64,000 nt of DNA from Thioflexithrix psekupsensis (GCF_002149925.1 NZ_MSLT01000023.1:62001-126000); one strand, 5' to 3'; counted from the first letter of the stretch, positions 28,569 through 38,135 are shown. Made by a program: numbers and translations. The notes: generated from the letters alone by a model not told the origin.

Positions 28569-29369
28569 ATGTCCACAACAGCGACTCAATACGAGACGGA
28601 TTATAAGGCTAAATTTGGTCCGAGAGCTTATTTAAATGAGTATTTTCAGGAAGTGGATCAAACCAATCATAATGTGATGCAATTTATTGTTGAAACCACA
28701 GAAATGTATCCCGCAAAATTAGCGAATGCAACATTGTTAAATTTTGGCTGTGGCCCTGCGATTGATACCATGATCAGTTTTGCGCCGCAGTGTGCAGAAA
28801 TTCACATGAGCGATTATTTAGCGGGTAATTTGGCTGAGGTGCAGCAGTGGGTTCGTCACGCGCCAGATGCGTTTCATTGGGAGATTTTTTTACGGCGAGC
28901 CTTGTCTTTGGAGAGTCATGGCACGATTCCTGACGCTGAAGTGACTCAAGCTGATCTGGAGGCGCGGGAGGCGTTAATTCGGCAGAAAATGACGCAGTTT
29001 TTAGTGGGCGATGCCGCACAAATGCACCCATTGGGAGATGCGGCTACGGCGAGTTATGATGTGGTGAGTTTATTTTTCTGTTTGGAGGCGGCGGCAACGA
29101 CCATTGAGCAGTGGCGAGAAATGGTTAAAAATGTGTTTAGTTTATTAAAACCCAATGGGTTATTGGTTTGGGTGATGACGGCAAAGCAATCTAAAGCCTA
29201 TTATGTGGGTGATGAATTGTTTAATATTGTTCCGCTTAAACAAAGTGATATTGAAGCCGCTTTGGAAGGGATTATTGCAGCGGATAGTTTAAAAATTCAA
29301 TACTTTGATGTGGTGGAACATGAACACGTCGAAGGGGCTTATATGGTGACGGCTTTAAAAGCGGGTTAA
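28569..29369 (+). CDS. SAM-dependent methyltransferase, NNMT/PNMT/TEMT-like
   Basis: 266 residues. The SAM motif LLNFGCGPAIDTM (near 56), SDYLAGNLAEVQQW and the C-terminal KPNGLLVWVMTAK follow the order seen in the nicotinamide/phenylethanolamine/thioether N- and S-methyltransferase family. This is unusual in bacteria, and the substrate is not predictable. ATG 28569 follows AAGGAGCAG. The P-type ATPase gene starts 26 bp downstream, implying a shared operon and perhaps a shared metal(loid) or xenobiotic role. Confidence 0.7.
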   Translation: MSTTATQYETDYKAKFGPRAYLNEYFQEVDQTNHNVMQFIVETTEMYPAKLANATLLNFGCGPAIDTMISFAPQCAEIHMSDYLAGNLAEVQQWVRHAPDAFHWEIFLRRALSLESHGTIPDAEVTQADLEAREALIRQKMTQFLVGDAAQMHPLGDAATASYDVVSLFFCLEAAATTIEQWREMVKNVFSLLKPNGLLVWVMTAKQSKAYYVGDELFNIVPLKQSDIEAALEGIIAADSLKIQYFDVVEHEHVEGAYMVTALKAG

Positions 29370-29395
29370 TTTTACTCTTTATAGGATGCTCAATT

Positions 29396-31399
29396 ATGTT
29401 ACATTTGGTTGTTTTAGGTGGTGGAATGTTGGGTGCCACGTTATTACATGCGGGGAGAAAACTCTATACGCAGCATCGTGAGAAAAAATCCGCCATGAAA
29501 ACGGTCGATGCACCGCTTCCCTTCTCGAAAACAACCATTGAAACAGCACCGATCAGTCCTGAGAAAAAAGAAGCGGATCATTATTTTAAGATTTCGGCAT
29601 TAGGGACGGGATTGGCGTTTATTGGTGAGTTTATTTACGCGCCTTTATTGATTCCTGCGGTTTCTATTGTGATGTACAGTTGTGTTCCTGTTTTTCGCAA
29701 TGCTTATGAGTCGATTAAAAATAAGAAATTAAAAGCCAGTGTGGTTGATTCTATTGCGATTATTGGCACATTGTCTACTCGTTATTATTTTGCCAGTGCG
29801 TTAGCGGGATTTGTTTATTTTTCGGCGCAAAAATTATTGCTGGAAACGGAAGATCAATCTAAAAAGCAATTGTCTAATATTTTTGGAGAACAACCGCGTT
29901 TTGTCTGGTTAGTTAAAAATGGGGTAGAAATTGAAACGCCTTTTGTGGAATTAAAAGTGGGTGATGTGATTGCGATTCATGCGGGTGAACTGATTCCGAT
30001 TGATGGGGTGATTATTCGAGGAAATGCTTCAGTTGATCAGCATGTTATGACGGGAGAAGCCCAGCCTGTAGAGAAAAAAGTTGGAGATTCGGTGTTGGCA
30101 GGGACTTTAGCGGTGGCTGGAGAAGTCTTTATTCAAGTGGAAAAATGTGGGGAAGAAACGGTTGCTGCTAAGATTGGTGAAATTTTGCAAAATACTGCTG
30201 ATTTTCGCTTTTCTGTTGAGGCAAAAAGTGTGCAATTATCCGATAAAATGGTTATGCCAACGTTAGCCATTAGTGGCGTGGGATTATTGGCTTTAGGGCC
30301 GATTAGCAGTGTGGCTTTGGTTTCTTGTAATTTTTCTGAGGTGATTCGCGTGGTCGCGCCTATTGGCGTATTGAATTTTATTAAATTAGCCACTGAACAA
30401 GGCATGTTAATTAAAGACGGGCGTTCTTTAGAATTATTAAATGATGTGGATACGGTTGTTTTTGATAAAACAGGGACGCTCACTATTGAGCAACCCCATG
30501 TTGAAACTTTACATGTGTGGGGAATGTTCAGCGAATCAGAATTGCTATTATTCGCCGCCGCCGCAGAGTATAAACAAACCCATCCTATCGCTAAAGCGAT
30601 TTTAAAAGCCGCACAAGAACGGGAGTTAATTTTACCCCGAATTGAAAACGCTAAATATGAAGTGGGTTATGGTATTAAAGTCGAGTTAGAAGATAAAACC
30701 ATTCATGTGGGCAGTTATCGCTTTATGACGATGGAAATGATTGATTGTCCGATTGAAGCTGAAAATCTGCAAAGTTACAGTCATGAAAATGGTTTTTCGG
30801 TGATTTATGTGGCGGTCAATCAAGTGTTAATCGGCGCGATAGAATTGCATGCTACCGTACGTCCCGAAGCCAAAGCTGTGATTGAACAATTACAACAACG
30901 CGGTTTGGAATTGTACATTATTTCAGGTGATCACGAAAAACCCACACGATACTTGGCGCATTCGCTTGGCATTACGCATTATTTTGCAGAAACATTACCC
31001 GAAAATAAAGCCGCATTAATCGAACAATTACAAGCCAAAGGTAAATCCATTTGTTTTATTGGAGATGGCATTAATGACGCGATTGCTTTGAAAAAAGCCA
31101 ATGTGTCCATTTCGTTGCAGGGGGCTTCAACCGCAGCGACGGATACGGCGGGAATTATTTTAATGGATAAAAATTTGACGCAATTGCCTTATTTATTTGA
31201 ATTGGCGCATGGTTTAAATAAGAACGTTAAAAATAGTTTTGCCTCTGCGCTGGTTCCGGGGGCAATTGGTGTGGGGGGAGTGTTTTTATTACACTTTGGT
31301 ATTTATAGCAGTTTAGTGCTGTATATAGCCAGTCTGGCCGCTGGAACAACCAATGCCATGTTGCCTTTGGTAACGTATCGGCAGAAAAAAGAGAAGTAA
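29396..31399 (+). CDS. P1B-like heavy-metal P-type ATPase with altered CPx motif
   Basis: 667 residues. Seen: membrane segments in the first 160 residues, the actuator TGEAQPVEKK, the phosphorylation site DKTGTLT (Asp356), a P1B-type HP dipeptide (QTHPIAKAI) and the hinge GDGINDAIALKKANVSI. The membrane helix before the phosphorylation domain reads SVALVSCNFSEVI, with Ser310-Cys311-Asn312 where copper/zinc pumps have CPC, CPH or SPC. There is no N-terminal CxxC metal-binding domain; a His/Lys-containing cytosolic stretch is there instead. The substrate is therefore uncertain. A strong terminator follows. Confidence 0.8.
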   Translation: MLHLVVLGGGMLGATLLHAGRKLYTQHREKKSAMKTVDAPLPFSKTTIETAPISPEKKEADHYFKISALGTGLAFIGEFIYAPLLIPAVSIVMYSCVPVFRNAYESIKNKKLKASVVDSIAIIGTLSTRYYFASALAGFVYFSAQKLLLETEDQSKKQLSNIFGEQPRFVWLVKNGVEIETPFVELKVGDVIAIHAGELIPIDGVIIRGNASVDQHVMTGEAQPVEKKVGDSVLAGTLAVAGEVFIQVEKCGEETVAAKIGEILQNTADFRFSVEAKSVQLSDKMVMPTLAISGVGLLALGPISSVALVSCNFSEVIRVVAPIGVLNFIKLATEQGMLIKDGRSLELLNDVDTVVFDKTGTLTIEQPHVETLHVWGMFSESELLLFAAAAEYKQTHPIAKAILKAAQERELILPRIENAKYEVGYGIKVELEDKTIHVGSYRFMTMEMIDCPIEAENLQSYSHENGFSVIYVAVNQVLIGAIELHATVRPEAKAVIEQLQQRGLELYIISGDHEKPTRYLAHSLGITHYFAETLPENKAALIEQLQAKGKSICFIGDGINDAIALKKANVSISLQGASTAATDTAGIILMDKNLTQLPYLFELAHGLNKNVKNSFASALVPGAIGVGGVFLLHFGIYSSLVLYIASLAAGTTNAMLPLVTYRQKKEK

Positions 31400-31411
31400 A
31401 AGCAGAAAGCA

Positions 31412-31450
31412 GTCACACCCTGACAAGGGATTTGTCAGGGTGTGACTTTT
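31412..31450 (+). terminator. Strong terminator between convergent genes
   Basis: A 15-bp perfect stem (31412-31426 with 31432-31446), five-base loop, then TTTT. It ends the P-type ATPase transcript and lies 22 bp from the stop of the convergent radical SAM gene. Confidence 0.85.
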
Positions 31451-31472
31451 CGGTGGGAATGGGACAAGTTTG

Positions 31473-32402
31473 CTAGTTATATGCAATACATTTTTCGCAC
31501 ACAGAACCCACGACATTTTGATCTAAATTTGCCTGACGTAACACTTGAAATGGCTGGGATTGCCATGCGTCAAGAAATGAAACGCGATGCAAATCGCCCA
31601 TGTTAAAACGGCCATCATGATCAAAACAGCATGCCGCTAAATGCCCATCGTAAGTAATATGACCTTCCGTAAATAAAGCCCAACACGGTAACGGTGGACG
31701 TAATGCGCCAACGCGGCCTTGATTCCCTGCGGTGGGGCGTGTGCCTTTTGCCCCTGAAGTCAAACCCGCTTGACCGTACAACGGCAACCAGTAATGTTCG
31801 TCCACATAAGGCAAAATCTGTGCGACAGTTTCTTGCATTCTTTCTTGCTGTTCACCGTCGTATTGAATGGACGATGCGTACACCCCACAGGAATAACCGC
31901 CGTTTTCTCTCACTTGATAGGCCGCTTTGAGATTATCAATGACTGTATAGAATTCACGGGCTTTTACGCCAGTTACTTCTTGAAATTGCTCTGGAGTGGC
32001 GTTGTTGATGGAAAATTTTAGCGAGTCTAAACCTGCCTTCATACAAGCTTCTACCCGATCAGGCGTGGCCATACGTCCGTTTGTGGTAAGAAAAACATAA
32101 GGATAGCCGATGTCCTTAGCGTATTGGATGGCTTCTGGCAGCCGTTCGTAGAGAAAAGATTCGCCTAAGTAAAACATACCCAATTCTTCCACCCCTGCCT
32201 CGCGCATTTCTTTAGCGATTCTGGTATAAAAATCCCAGTCAATGTCTTTCTTTTCGCGCAATCTAAAACTACTGGCACAGAAAAAACACTGAAAATCACA
32301 GCGCGCTGTGAGTTCAATCTTGACTGATTTAGGGACAGGTGGCACCACTTTGCGGTAGTCTTCAGGAATGAAGGTGATGCGATCAATTCTGCTGGTAATC
32401 AT
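31473..32402 (-). CDS. Radical SAM protein with SPASM-type C-terminus
   Basis: 309 residues. The CxxxCxxC motif (CDFQCFFC, near residues 34-41) binds the SAM-reducing cluster. Conserved YLGESFLY and TTNGRMAT segments follow, and a C-terminal Cys-rich domain (PCWALF, LAACCFDHDGR, VCEKCIAYN) fits SPASM/twitch auxiliary clusters. The family modifies peptides, cofactors or sugars. No precursor peptide is recognisable nearby, so the substrate is unknown. A MITE sits 42 bp upstream of the start. Confidence 0.85.
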   Translation of the reverse strand: MITSRIDRITFIPEDYRKVVPPVPKSVKIELTARCDFQCFFCASSFRLREKKDIDWDFYTRIAKEMREAGVEELGMFYLGESFLYERLPEAIQYAKDIGYPYVFLTTNGRMATPDRVEACMKAGLDSLKFSINNATPEQFQEVTGVKAREFYTVIDNLKAAYQVRENGGYSCGVYASSIQYDGEQQERMQETVAQILPYVDEHYWLPLYGQAGLTSGAKGTRPTAGNQGRVGALRPPLPCWALFTEGHITYDGHLAACCFDHDGRFNMGDLHRVSFLDAWQSQPFQVLRQANLDQNVVGSVCEKCIAYN

Positions 32403-32444
32403 GACAATAAACTCTCAAATAAATAACAGATACCCTATAGAGTA

Positions 32445-32635
32445 TACCAAAAAGATATGATTCATAGAATCCTTAATTTGTCAGAATCAGAATTTACAGA
32501 CACAAAAATTTTCAAAATTTATTCTTGTAAGTCGTTTATTTTAAACAGATTTTTTATTCTTTAATTCTGAAAATCTTAAAATTCTGTAAATTCTGATTCT
32601 GACAGAAAAATTTTATGAATGACTTAATTTTGGTA
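32445..32635. mobile_element. 191-bp MITE related to the IS630 element
   Basis: No coding capacity. The ends are TACCAA/TTGGTA, flanked by TA on both sides (32443-32444, 32636-32637). Long imperfect inverted arms include a perfect 20-bp pair (32481-32500 with 32583-32602). The outer 16 bp of the right arm match the right end of the IS630 element at 5720-6850 at all but about one position, suggesting the IS can mobilise it. Confidence 0.8.
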
Positions 32636-32977
32636 TAGCATCATTTTTCATCATCACCATGACATTAAGGAGGTATTGACATTCATTAAAACCGATAAAC
32701 AGCAGCACTCGCCAAAATTTACCGGGTTTATGACGACAATAAAAACGACTCCCCCATCTCTCCTCCCAAGCCTCCTGATTATCTTTATCAATGCCTCCCC
32801 TAATTTTTGTTATTTGTTTCTATCAGAATCTCATAATATGCTGTTTTGCCAAAATTTCCCTATCGCAAGCCGCTAGTCCCCATCACGTTGACCACCACCA
32901 GATGAGAAAACGGCATCTTTTTTTTACAAATAAAACAGCCACTTAAAAAACGCTGCTTTCAGTGAGGCATTGATAAT
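32636..32977. other. Leader region upstream of soeA
   Basis: About 340 bp between the MITE and soeA. There is a TTGACA at 32676-32681 but no convincing -10 at proper spacing. A 66-codon frame here (from 32676) has no ribosome site and no protein-like character. The soeA promoter is probably inside this stretch. Confidence 0.4.
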
Positions 32978-35950
32978 ATGGCAACTATTTCAGCACATCC
33001 CTTGTGTGATGAGCATCATCCCGATTGGCAGGCGGGCGATGAAAGTATCCCGCTGCCCAGCTCGCCCCTTCCTCAGTTTGAAAATCACGATCAACAACGG
33101 ATTGAATTCACGACTTGTTACATGTGTGCGTGTCGTTGCGGGATTAAGGTGACGCTTGAACAGGATAAAGTGAGATTTATTCAAGGAAATCCTGATCATC
33201 CGGTGAATAAAGGCGTGTTGTGCGCGAAAGGCAACGCGGGCATTATGAAACAAAATTCGCCCGCAAAATTGCAAACACCTCTGTTACGCAAACGACACGC
33301 CGAACGCGGAGAAGCTGAATTTGAAGCGATTTCTTGGGATGCCGCTTTGGATATTCTCACCACGCGCTTGCAAAAAATTCGTGACACCGATCCCAATAAA
33401 CTCGCTTATTTCACCGGCCGCGATCAAATGCAAGCCTTAACCGGCTTTTGGGCTTCGCAATTCGGCACGCTCAATTGGGCAGCACATGGTGGCTTTTGCT
33501 CGGTCAATATGGCTGCGGGCGGATTATATACAATGGGTCATGCCTTTTGGGAATTTGGCGATCCCGATTGGGACAATACAAAATATTTCATGATGTGGGG
33601 CGTGGCCGAAGATCATGCGTCCAATCCCATTAAAATTGGTTTGGAAAAATTAAAACGACGCGGCGCGAAATTCGTCGGAGTCAATCCCGTGCGCACCGGT
33701 TATCAAGCGATTGCCGATGAATGGATAGCCATTCGTCCCGGTACGGATACGCTGCTGGCTTTGTCGATGATTCATGTTTTATTGAAAAATCAACAGTTTG
33801 ATTGGGAATTTTTATTGCGTTATACAAATGCGGCCTATTGCGTAGTGAATACACCTAATCAAGTCGGTGATGGTTTAATTTTGCGCAATGAAGCGGGCGA
33901 TCCGTTGGTATTCGATCAAACCCAGCAAACCTTTGTTAGTGGTAAACAAGTGGGCTTACAACCCGCCTTATTTGGCGAATTTACCGCACCCGACGGCCGC
34001 CCCGTGCGCACCGTAATGACGATTCTGGCCGAGAAATATTTAGATGAACAATACGCGCCAGAAAATGCCGCAAAAGGCTGTGGTGTGGCAGCGAGTACGA
34101 TTGAACGCCTCGCTTTAGAAATGGCACACGTGGCATTTAAAGAAAGTATCGAATTAGAGATTGAATGGACAGATTGGGCAGGACGTAAACACGATAAATT
34201 TATCGGCCGTCCCGTTTCCATGCACGCCATGCGCGGAATTTCAGCGCATTCTAATGGGTTTCAAGCCTGTCGTGCGATTCACTTTTTACAAATTCTGTTG
34301 GGTTCTATCGACTGTCCCGGCGGTCATTTGGCAAAACCGCCTTATCCTAAGCATATTCCGCCCGCGATTAAGCCGGCCAAATCCAGTAAACCGAATACAC
34401 CATTATCTGCGCCGCCGCTGGGTTTTCCCACGTCGCCTGAAGATTTAGTCATTGATGCGCAAGGCAATCCGTTGCGGATTGATAAAGCGTATTCATGGGA
34501 TGCGCCGATGTCCAGCCATGGACTGATGCACATGGTGATTACCAATGCGGTCAATGGCGATCCGTATCCGATTGACACTTTAATGATGTTTATGGCGAAT
34601 ATGGCATGGAATTCGTCTATGAATACGGCAAATGTCATGGACATGTTACGCGCCAAACACGACAACGGAGAGTATAAAATTCCGTTTATTGTCGTTTCAG
34701 ATGCGTTTCATTCGGAAATGGTGAATTATGCGGATTTGGTCTTGCCTGATACCACGTATTTAGAGCGATTTGATACGATTTCGATGTTAGATCGCCCGAT
34801 TTCTGAGCCACATTCTGCGTGTGATTCGATTCGTCAGAAAATTATTGAGCCGAATCGTGAAGTCCGCTCTTGGCAAGAAGTGATGTTGGAAGTGGGGAAA
34901 CGTTTAAAATTCCCCGCGCTGACTAAAGAAGACGGCACGCCTAAGTATCAGGATTATAAAGATTTTATTATTAATTATCAAAAATCGCCGGGGATTGGTT
35001 TTTTAGCGGGCTGGCGCGGTGCGAATGGCGATCAAGCCTTGTGGGGCGATCCGAATCCCAAACAATGGGAAAAATACGTCGAAAACAAGTGTTTTTTTGA
35101 ATATCACTTGCCGCCTGCGATGCGTTATTACCGTTTTGCCAATCGAGATTATTTGGAATTGGCGAAAAAAGCGGCGTGGGTGGGTTCAACAGAACCAATT
35201 GTGATTGAATTGTATTCGGAGATTTTGCAAAAATTCCGTTTAGCGGGTTTAGGCTTATACGATGGCCCCATGCCGACTCGTCCCGAACACAAAGAACGTT
35301 TGGTGCGTTATTTCGATCCGCTGCCTTTCTTCTACATTCCCATTGAACAGCAACGGCAAAGTGCGGAAGAGTTCCCATTTTTTGCGATTAATCAACGCCC
35401 TATGTTTATGTATCACTCTTGGGATTCACAAAATGCGTGGCTGCGGCAAATTATGGCGCAGAACTTTTTGTATTTGAATCGGCAGCAAGGGGAAAAATTG
35501 GGAATTGCTGATTTATCATGGGTTTGGGTAGAATCGCGCACGGGTAAAATTCGCGTTCAAGTGAAATTAATGGAAGGCGTGCAAATGGATACGGTGTGGA
35601 CGTGGAACGCGATTGGTAAACAAGCGGGCGCGTGGGGATTATCCAATGATGCCAATGAAGCACAAAATGGCTTTTTAATGAATCATTTAATTTCTGAATT
35701 ACTGCCCACGCCCGCGGGAGAATTAGAAATTACCAATTCCGATCCAATCACGGGACAAGCCGCTTGGTATGATTTACGGGTAAAAATTTATCCTGCTTCT
35801 CCCGAAGAATCAGGTAGTTATCCGCAGTTTTCTCCGTTAAAACCATTACCAAATATGGCGACTGCGCCTGCTGTTGGCCGTTATCAAGCGCATCCTGCGG
35901 TGCATTTAAATCGTTCGTTGGGTGATATTTTGTCACGTGGCGAAAAATGA
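32978..35950 (+). CDS. soeA: SoeA-like molybdopterin catalytic subunit (sulfite oxidation)
   Basis: 990 residues. The N-terminal CYMCACRCG..CAKG motif binds a [4Fe-4S] cluster, followed by the molybdopterin oxidoreductase domains and a C-terminal dinucleotide-binding domain (about 840-960). There is no twin-arginine signal, so it should stay in the cytoplasm. That, its size, and its two partners (an Fe-S protein and a DmsC-type anchor) match SoeABC, the sulfite:quinone oxidoreductase of purple sulfur bacteria. A tetrathionate or polysulfide reductase-like activity is the alternative. The gap to soeB is 65 bp. Confidence 0.8.
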   Translation: MATISAHPLCDEHHPDWQAGDESIPLPSSPLPQFENHDQQRIEFTTCYMCACRCGIKVTLEQDKVRFIQGNPDHPVNKGVLCAKGNAGIMKQNSPAKLQTPLLRKRHAERGEAEFEAISWDAALDILTTRLQKIRDTDPNKLAYFTGRDQMQALTGFWASQFGTLNWAAHGGFCSVNMAAGGLYTMGHAFWEFGDPDWDNTKYFMMWGVAEDHASNPIKIGLEKLKRRGAKFVGVNPVRTGYQAIADEWIAIRPGTDTLLALSMIHVLLKNQQFDWEFLLRYTNAAYCVVNTPNQVGDGLILRNEAGDPLVFDQTQQTFVSGKQVGLQPALFGEFTAPDGRPVRTVMTILAEKYLDEQYAPENAAKGCGVAASTIERLALEMAHVAFKESIELEIEWTDWAGRKHDKFIGRPVSMHAMRGISAHSNGFQACRAIHFLQILLGSIDCPGGHLAKPPYPKHIPPAIKPAKSSKPNTPLSAPPLGFPTSPEDLVIDAQGNPLRIDKAYSWDAPMSSHGLMHMVITNAVNGDPYPIDTLMMFMANMAWNSSMNTANVMDMLRAKHDNGEYKIPFIVVSDAFHSEMVNYADLVLPDTTYLERFDTISMLDRPISEPHSACDSIRQKIIEPNREVRSWQEVMLEVGKRLKFPALTKEDGTPKYQDYKDFIINYQKSPGIGFLAGWRGANGDQALWGDPNPKQWEKYVENKCFFEYHLPPAMRYYRFANRDYLELAKKAAWVGSTEPIVIELYSEILQKFRLAGLGLYDGPMPTRPEHKERLVRYFDPLPFFYIPIEQQRQSAEEFPFFAINQRPMFMYHSWDSQNAWLRQIMAQNFLYLNRQQGEKLGIADLSWVWVESRTGKIRVQVKLMEGVQMDTVWTWNAIGKQAGAWGLSNDANEAQNGFLMNHLISELLPTPAGELEITNSDPITGQAAWYDLRVKIYPASPEESGSYPQFSPLKPLPNMATAPAVGRYQAHPAVHLNRSLGDILSRGEK

Positions 35951-36015
35951 TTGGTTATGACGCGATGTCAATGGACATCGTGTTGTCCTTATTTTTTGGA
36001 TAGGCGTTTATCATT

Positions 36016-36711
36016 ATGAAACTCGGTTTAGTCATTGATTTAGATGTTTGCGTGGGCTGCCATGGGTGTGCGGTGGCGTGCAAACAATGGAATACATCAG
36101 GCATGATTGGCCCCTTAACTGATTACAACCCGTATGGGCGTGATCCCAGTGGCGTGTGGTTTAATCGCATTCGACATTATGAAGTGGGCGATTTTCCCCA
36201 TAATAAAACGATTAATTTCCCCATGTCGTGTATGCACTGTGAGGATGCGGATTGTGTGACAGTTTGTCCCACAGGCGCATCGTACAAGCGCAAAGAAGAC
36301 GGCATTGTGTTGGTGGATCAAGATAAGTGTATGGGCTGTAATTATTGTTCATGGGCGTGTCCTTATGGCGCACGCGAGTTGGATCGGGTCGATGGCACAA
36401 TGAAAAAATGTACCTTGTGTATTGATCGCATTTACGATGCGCGTTTACCCGAATCAGAGCGTAAACCTGCGTGTGTGATGACATGTCCTGCTCATGCGCG
36501 TTATTTCGGAGATTTCGACAATCCGAATTCGGAAGTGAGTCGTTTAGTGCGTGAGCGCGGCGGCCAAGGGTTAATGCCTGATTTGGGTTATCAACCCACT
36601 AATAAATATTTGCCGCCGCGTCCCACTCGGCCGATTGCGACGGATGATGTCAGAAAACCCAGTTTAGCCGCGAAGGTGAAAGATTGGGTGAATAAGATGA
36701 TTACGACTTAG
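36016..36711 (+). CDS. soeB: SoeB-like iron-sulfur electron-transfer subunit
   Basis: 231 residues with four [4Fe-4S] cysteine groups: CVGCHGCAVACK near 12, CMHCEDADCVTVCP near 73, CMGCNYCSWACP near 105, and CTLCIDRI with CVMTCP near 130-155. This is the DmsB/PhsB-type four-cluster wire carrying electrons from the molybdenum subunit to the membrane anchor. No signal peptide is seen, consistent with a cytoplasmic complex. The spacing to soeC is 12 bp. Confidence 0.85.
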   Translation: MKLGLVIDLDVCVGCHGCAVACKQWNTSGMIGPLTDYNPYGRDPSGVWFNRIRHYEVGDFPHNKTINFPMSCMHCEDADCVTVCPTGASYKRKEDGIVLVDQDKCMGCNYCSWACPYGARELDRVDGTMKKCTLCIDRIYDARLPESERKPACVMTCPAHARYFGDFDNPNSEVSRLVRERGGQGLMPDLGYQPTNKYLPPRPTRPIATDDVRKPSLAAKVKDWVNKMITT

Positions 36712-36723
36712 GAGTAAACGATT

Positions 36724-37650
36724 GTGCATCCTGCTTTTTCTGTGATTGTATTTACGGTGTCTGCTGGTGCGGGCTACGGTTTAATGATGTTTTTGGTGTT
36801 AGCGCATTTGTCGGGTTTCGCGGGTGCGCTGGACATTAATCGTATTTTATTATTGGGTGGTTTGGCGTTGGTGCTAATTACCATTGGTTTGATTTCTTCT
36901 ACATTTCATTTGGCGAACCCTAAAAATGCGTGGCGGGCGTTTAGTCGTTTTCGCACGTCGTGGCTGTCGCGTGAAGGGGTGTTTGCAGTGTTGACGTATC
37001 CATCGATTTTGGCGTATTTGTTTTGTGTTTGGTATCACGATGGCGCGTTGACGGGTTTGGTGATAGCGACTGGTGTGGCGGCTGCCGTATTCAGTTTGAT
37101 CACCGTTTTTACCACGGGCATGATTTACGCTTGTTTAAAAACGATTCGGCAATGGAATACTGCTTTAACACCAGCGAATTACATTTTATTGGGTTTAATG
37201 TTAGGTACGCTGATTTTTACGGCGATTCAAGGCGAAACGGTGTTGATGGGAGTGGCTTTGGGTGTGATTGGGATTGCGGCGTTAATGAAGGCGATTTACT
37301 TTTTTTGGATCGGCAAACCCACAGGGCCAAGTATCAACACGGCGACGGGTTTTACTCGCGGTAAAGTGCGTTTGTTGGATGTCGGCCATACAGCAGGGAC
37401 ATTTTTAACGGATGAATTCGGTTATCGGGTGCAATCGGCGCGTTTGGTGCAGTTGCGTTATCTGGTGTTTTTATTGGGTTTTATCGTGCCTGCGGCCTTG
37501 TTAGGATTTATTTTATGGGGACAAGGTTCTGTGTTGTTGGCTTACGTGGCGATGCTGGTATCTTTCAGCGGCGTTGTAGTAGAACGCTGGCTGTTCTTCG
37601 CCGAAGCCCGACATGTGGTTAATCTGTATTATGGGATGCAGCGGACTTAG
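36724..37650 (+). CDS. soeC: SoeC-like membrane anchor, DmsC family
   Basis: 308 residues with about eight membrane helices, DmsC-type (not NrfD-type) anchor. The STFHLANPKNAWRAFSRFRTSW loop with its SWLSREG continuation is typical of DmsC/SoeC. It should bind quinone and complete the sulfite:quinone oxidoreductase. The start is GTG 36724 with AGGAG upstream. Confidence 0.85.
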   Translation: MHPAFSVIVFTVSAGAGYGLMMFLVLAHLSGFAGALDINRILLLGGLALVLITIGLISSTFHLANPKNAWRAFSRFRTSWLSREGVFAVLTYPSILAYLFCVWYHDGALTGLVIATGVAAAVFSLITVFTTGMIYACLKTIRQWNTALTPANYILLGLMLGTLIFTAIQGETVLMGVALGVIGIAALMKAIYFFWIGKPTGPSINTATGFTRGKVRLLDVGHTAGTFLTDEFGYRVQSARLVQLRYLVFLLGFIVPAALLGFILWGQGSVLLAYVAMLVSFSGVVVERWLFFAEARHVVNLYYGMQRT

Positions 37651-37678
37651 TTAAGGATGGTTTTTTGATTTTTTTTTG

Positions 37679-37714
37679 GGGACACGTCTCTTTGGGGGGC
37701 GTGTCTCTAAATTT
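37679..37714 (+). terminator. Possible terminator of soeABC
   Basis: An 8-bp stem (37679-37686 with 37700-37707, including one G-T pair), then TAAATTTTT. Moderate strength, placed 28 bp after the soeC stop. Confidence 0.4.
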
Positions 37715-37940
37715 TTGGTGAGAAATGTAGTGAAAATACAGATAGGCATCTACTACATTATTTGACCACTACACAGTCTCCAAAAATGAGGTTGCCGTCG
37801 AGTATCATGCCGCTTTTACAAAAATTGATAATTGTGCAATCAAATTTATCTGAAGTGTTCACCAAGAGATTCTCATGTTCCACGAAATTTTCTACCCACA
37901 TCTCGAAAAAATTCTATATTTGCCGAAAATAAAAGAATTG

Positions 37941-38012
37941 CAAGAATAAATTTTGAAAATTAAAAAACTCTGTCAATTCTAATTCAAACAAAAAATTTTA
38001 TGAATAACTTAA
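37941..38012. repeat. Decayed relative of the 191-bp MITE
   Basis: The stretch matches, with scattered changes, the reverse complement of the left arm of the MITE (CAAGAATAAATTTTGAAAAT is shared almost exactly) and, at its right end, the TTTTATGAAT(A/G)ACTTAA part of the right arm. It has lost its terminal TACCAA. Confidence 0.5.
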
Positions 38013-38135
38013 CGTTACTACATGCTAAGAAATGGCGAAAGGAGATTAACTTTAAAATAATAATATGGATTGATGTTTATCAGTCAAAATGATAGCATAC
38101 CCGTGTAGCTTTATTGGTAATATGTAAAAAGAGGA

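Larger units (their letters stand above)
37651..38135. other. Intergenic region with hairpin and decayed MITE
   Basis: About 485 bp. It holds a possible terminator at 37679-37714, an 8-bp inverted repeat with a 20-bp spacer (AATGTAGT 37724-37731 with ACTACATT 37752-37759), and a decayed MITE relative at 37941-38012. The right end is AT-rich and probably carries the promoter of the ATPase/TOPRIM-like pair. Confidence 0.45.

Noticed and set aside
32676..32876. 66-codon frame upstream of soeA
   Set aside because: Starts with a non-ATG codon, has no ribosome site, and reads as low-complexity; treated as leader DNA.
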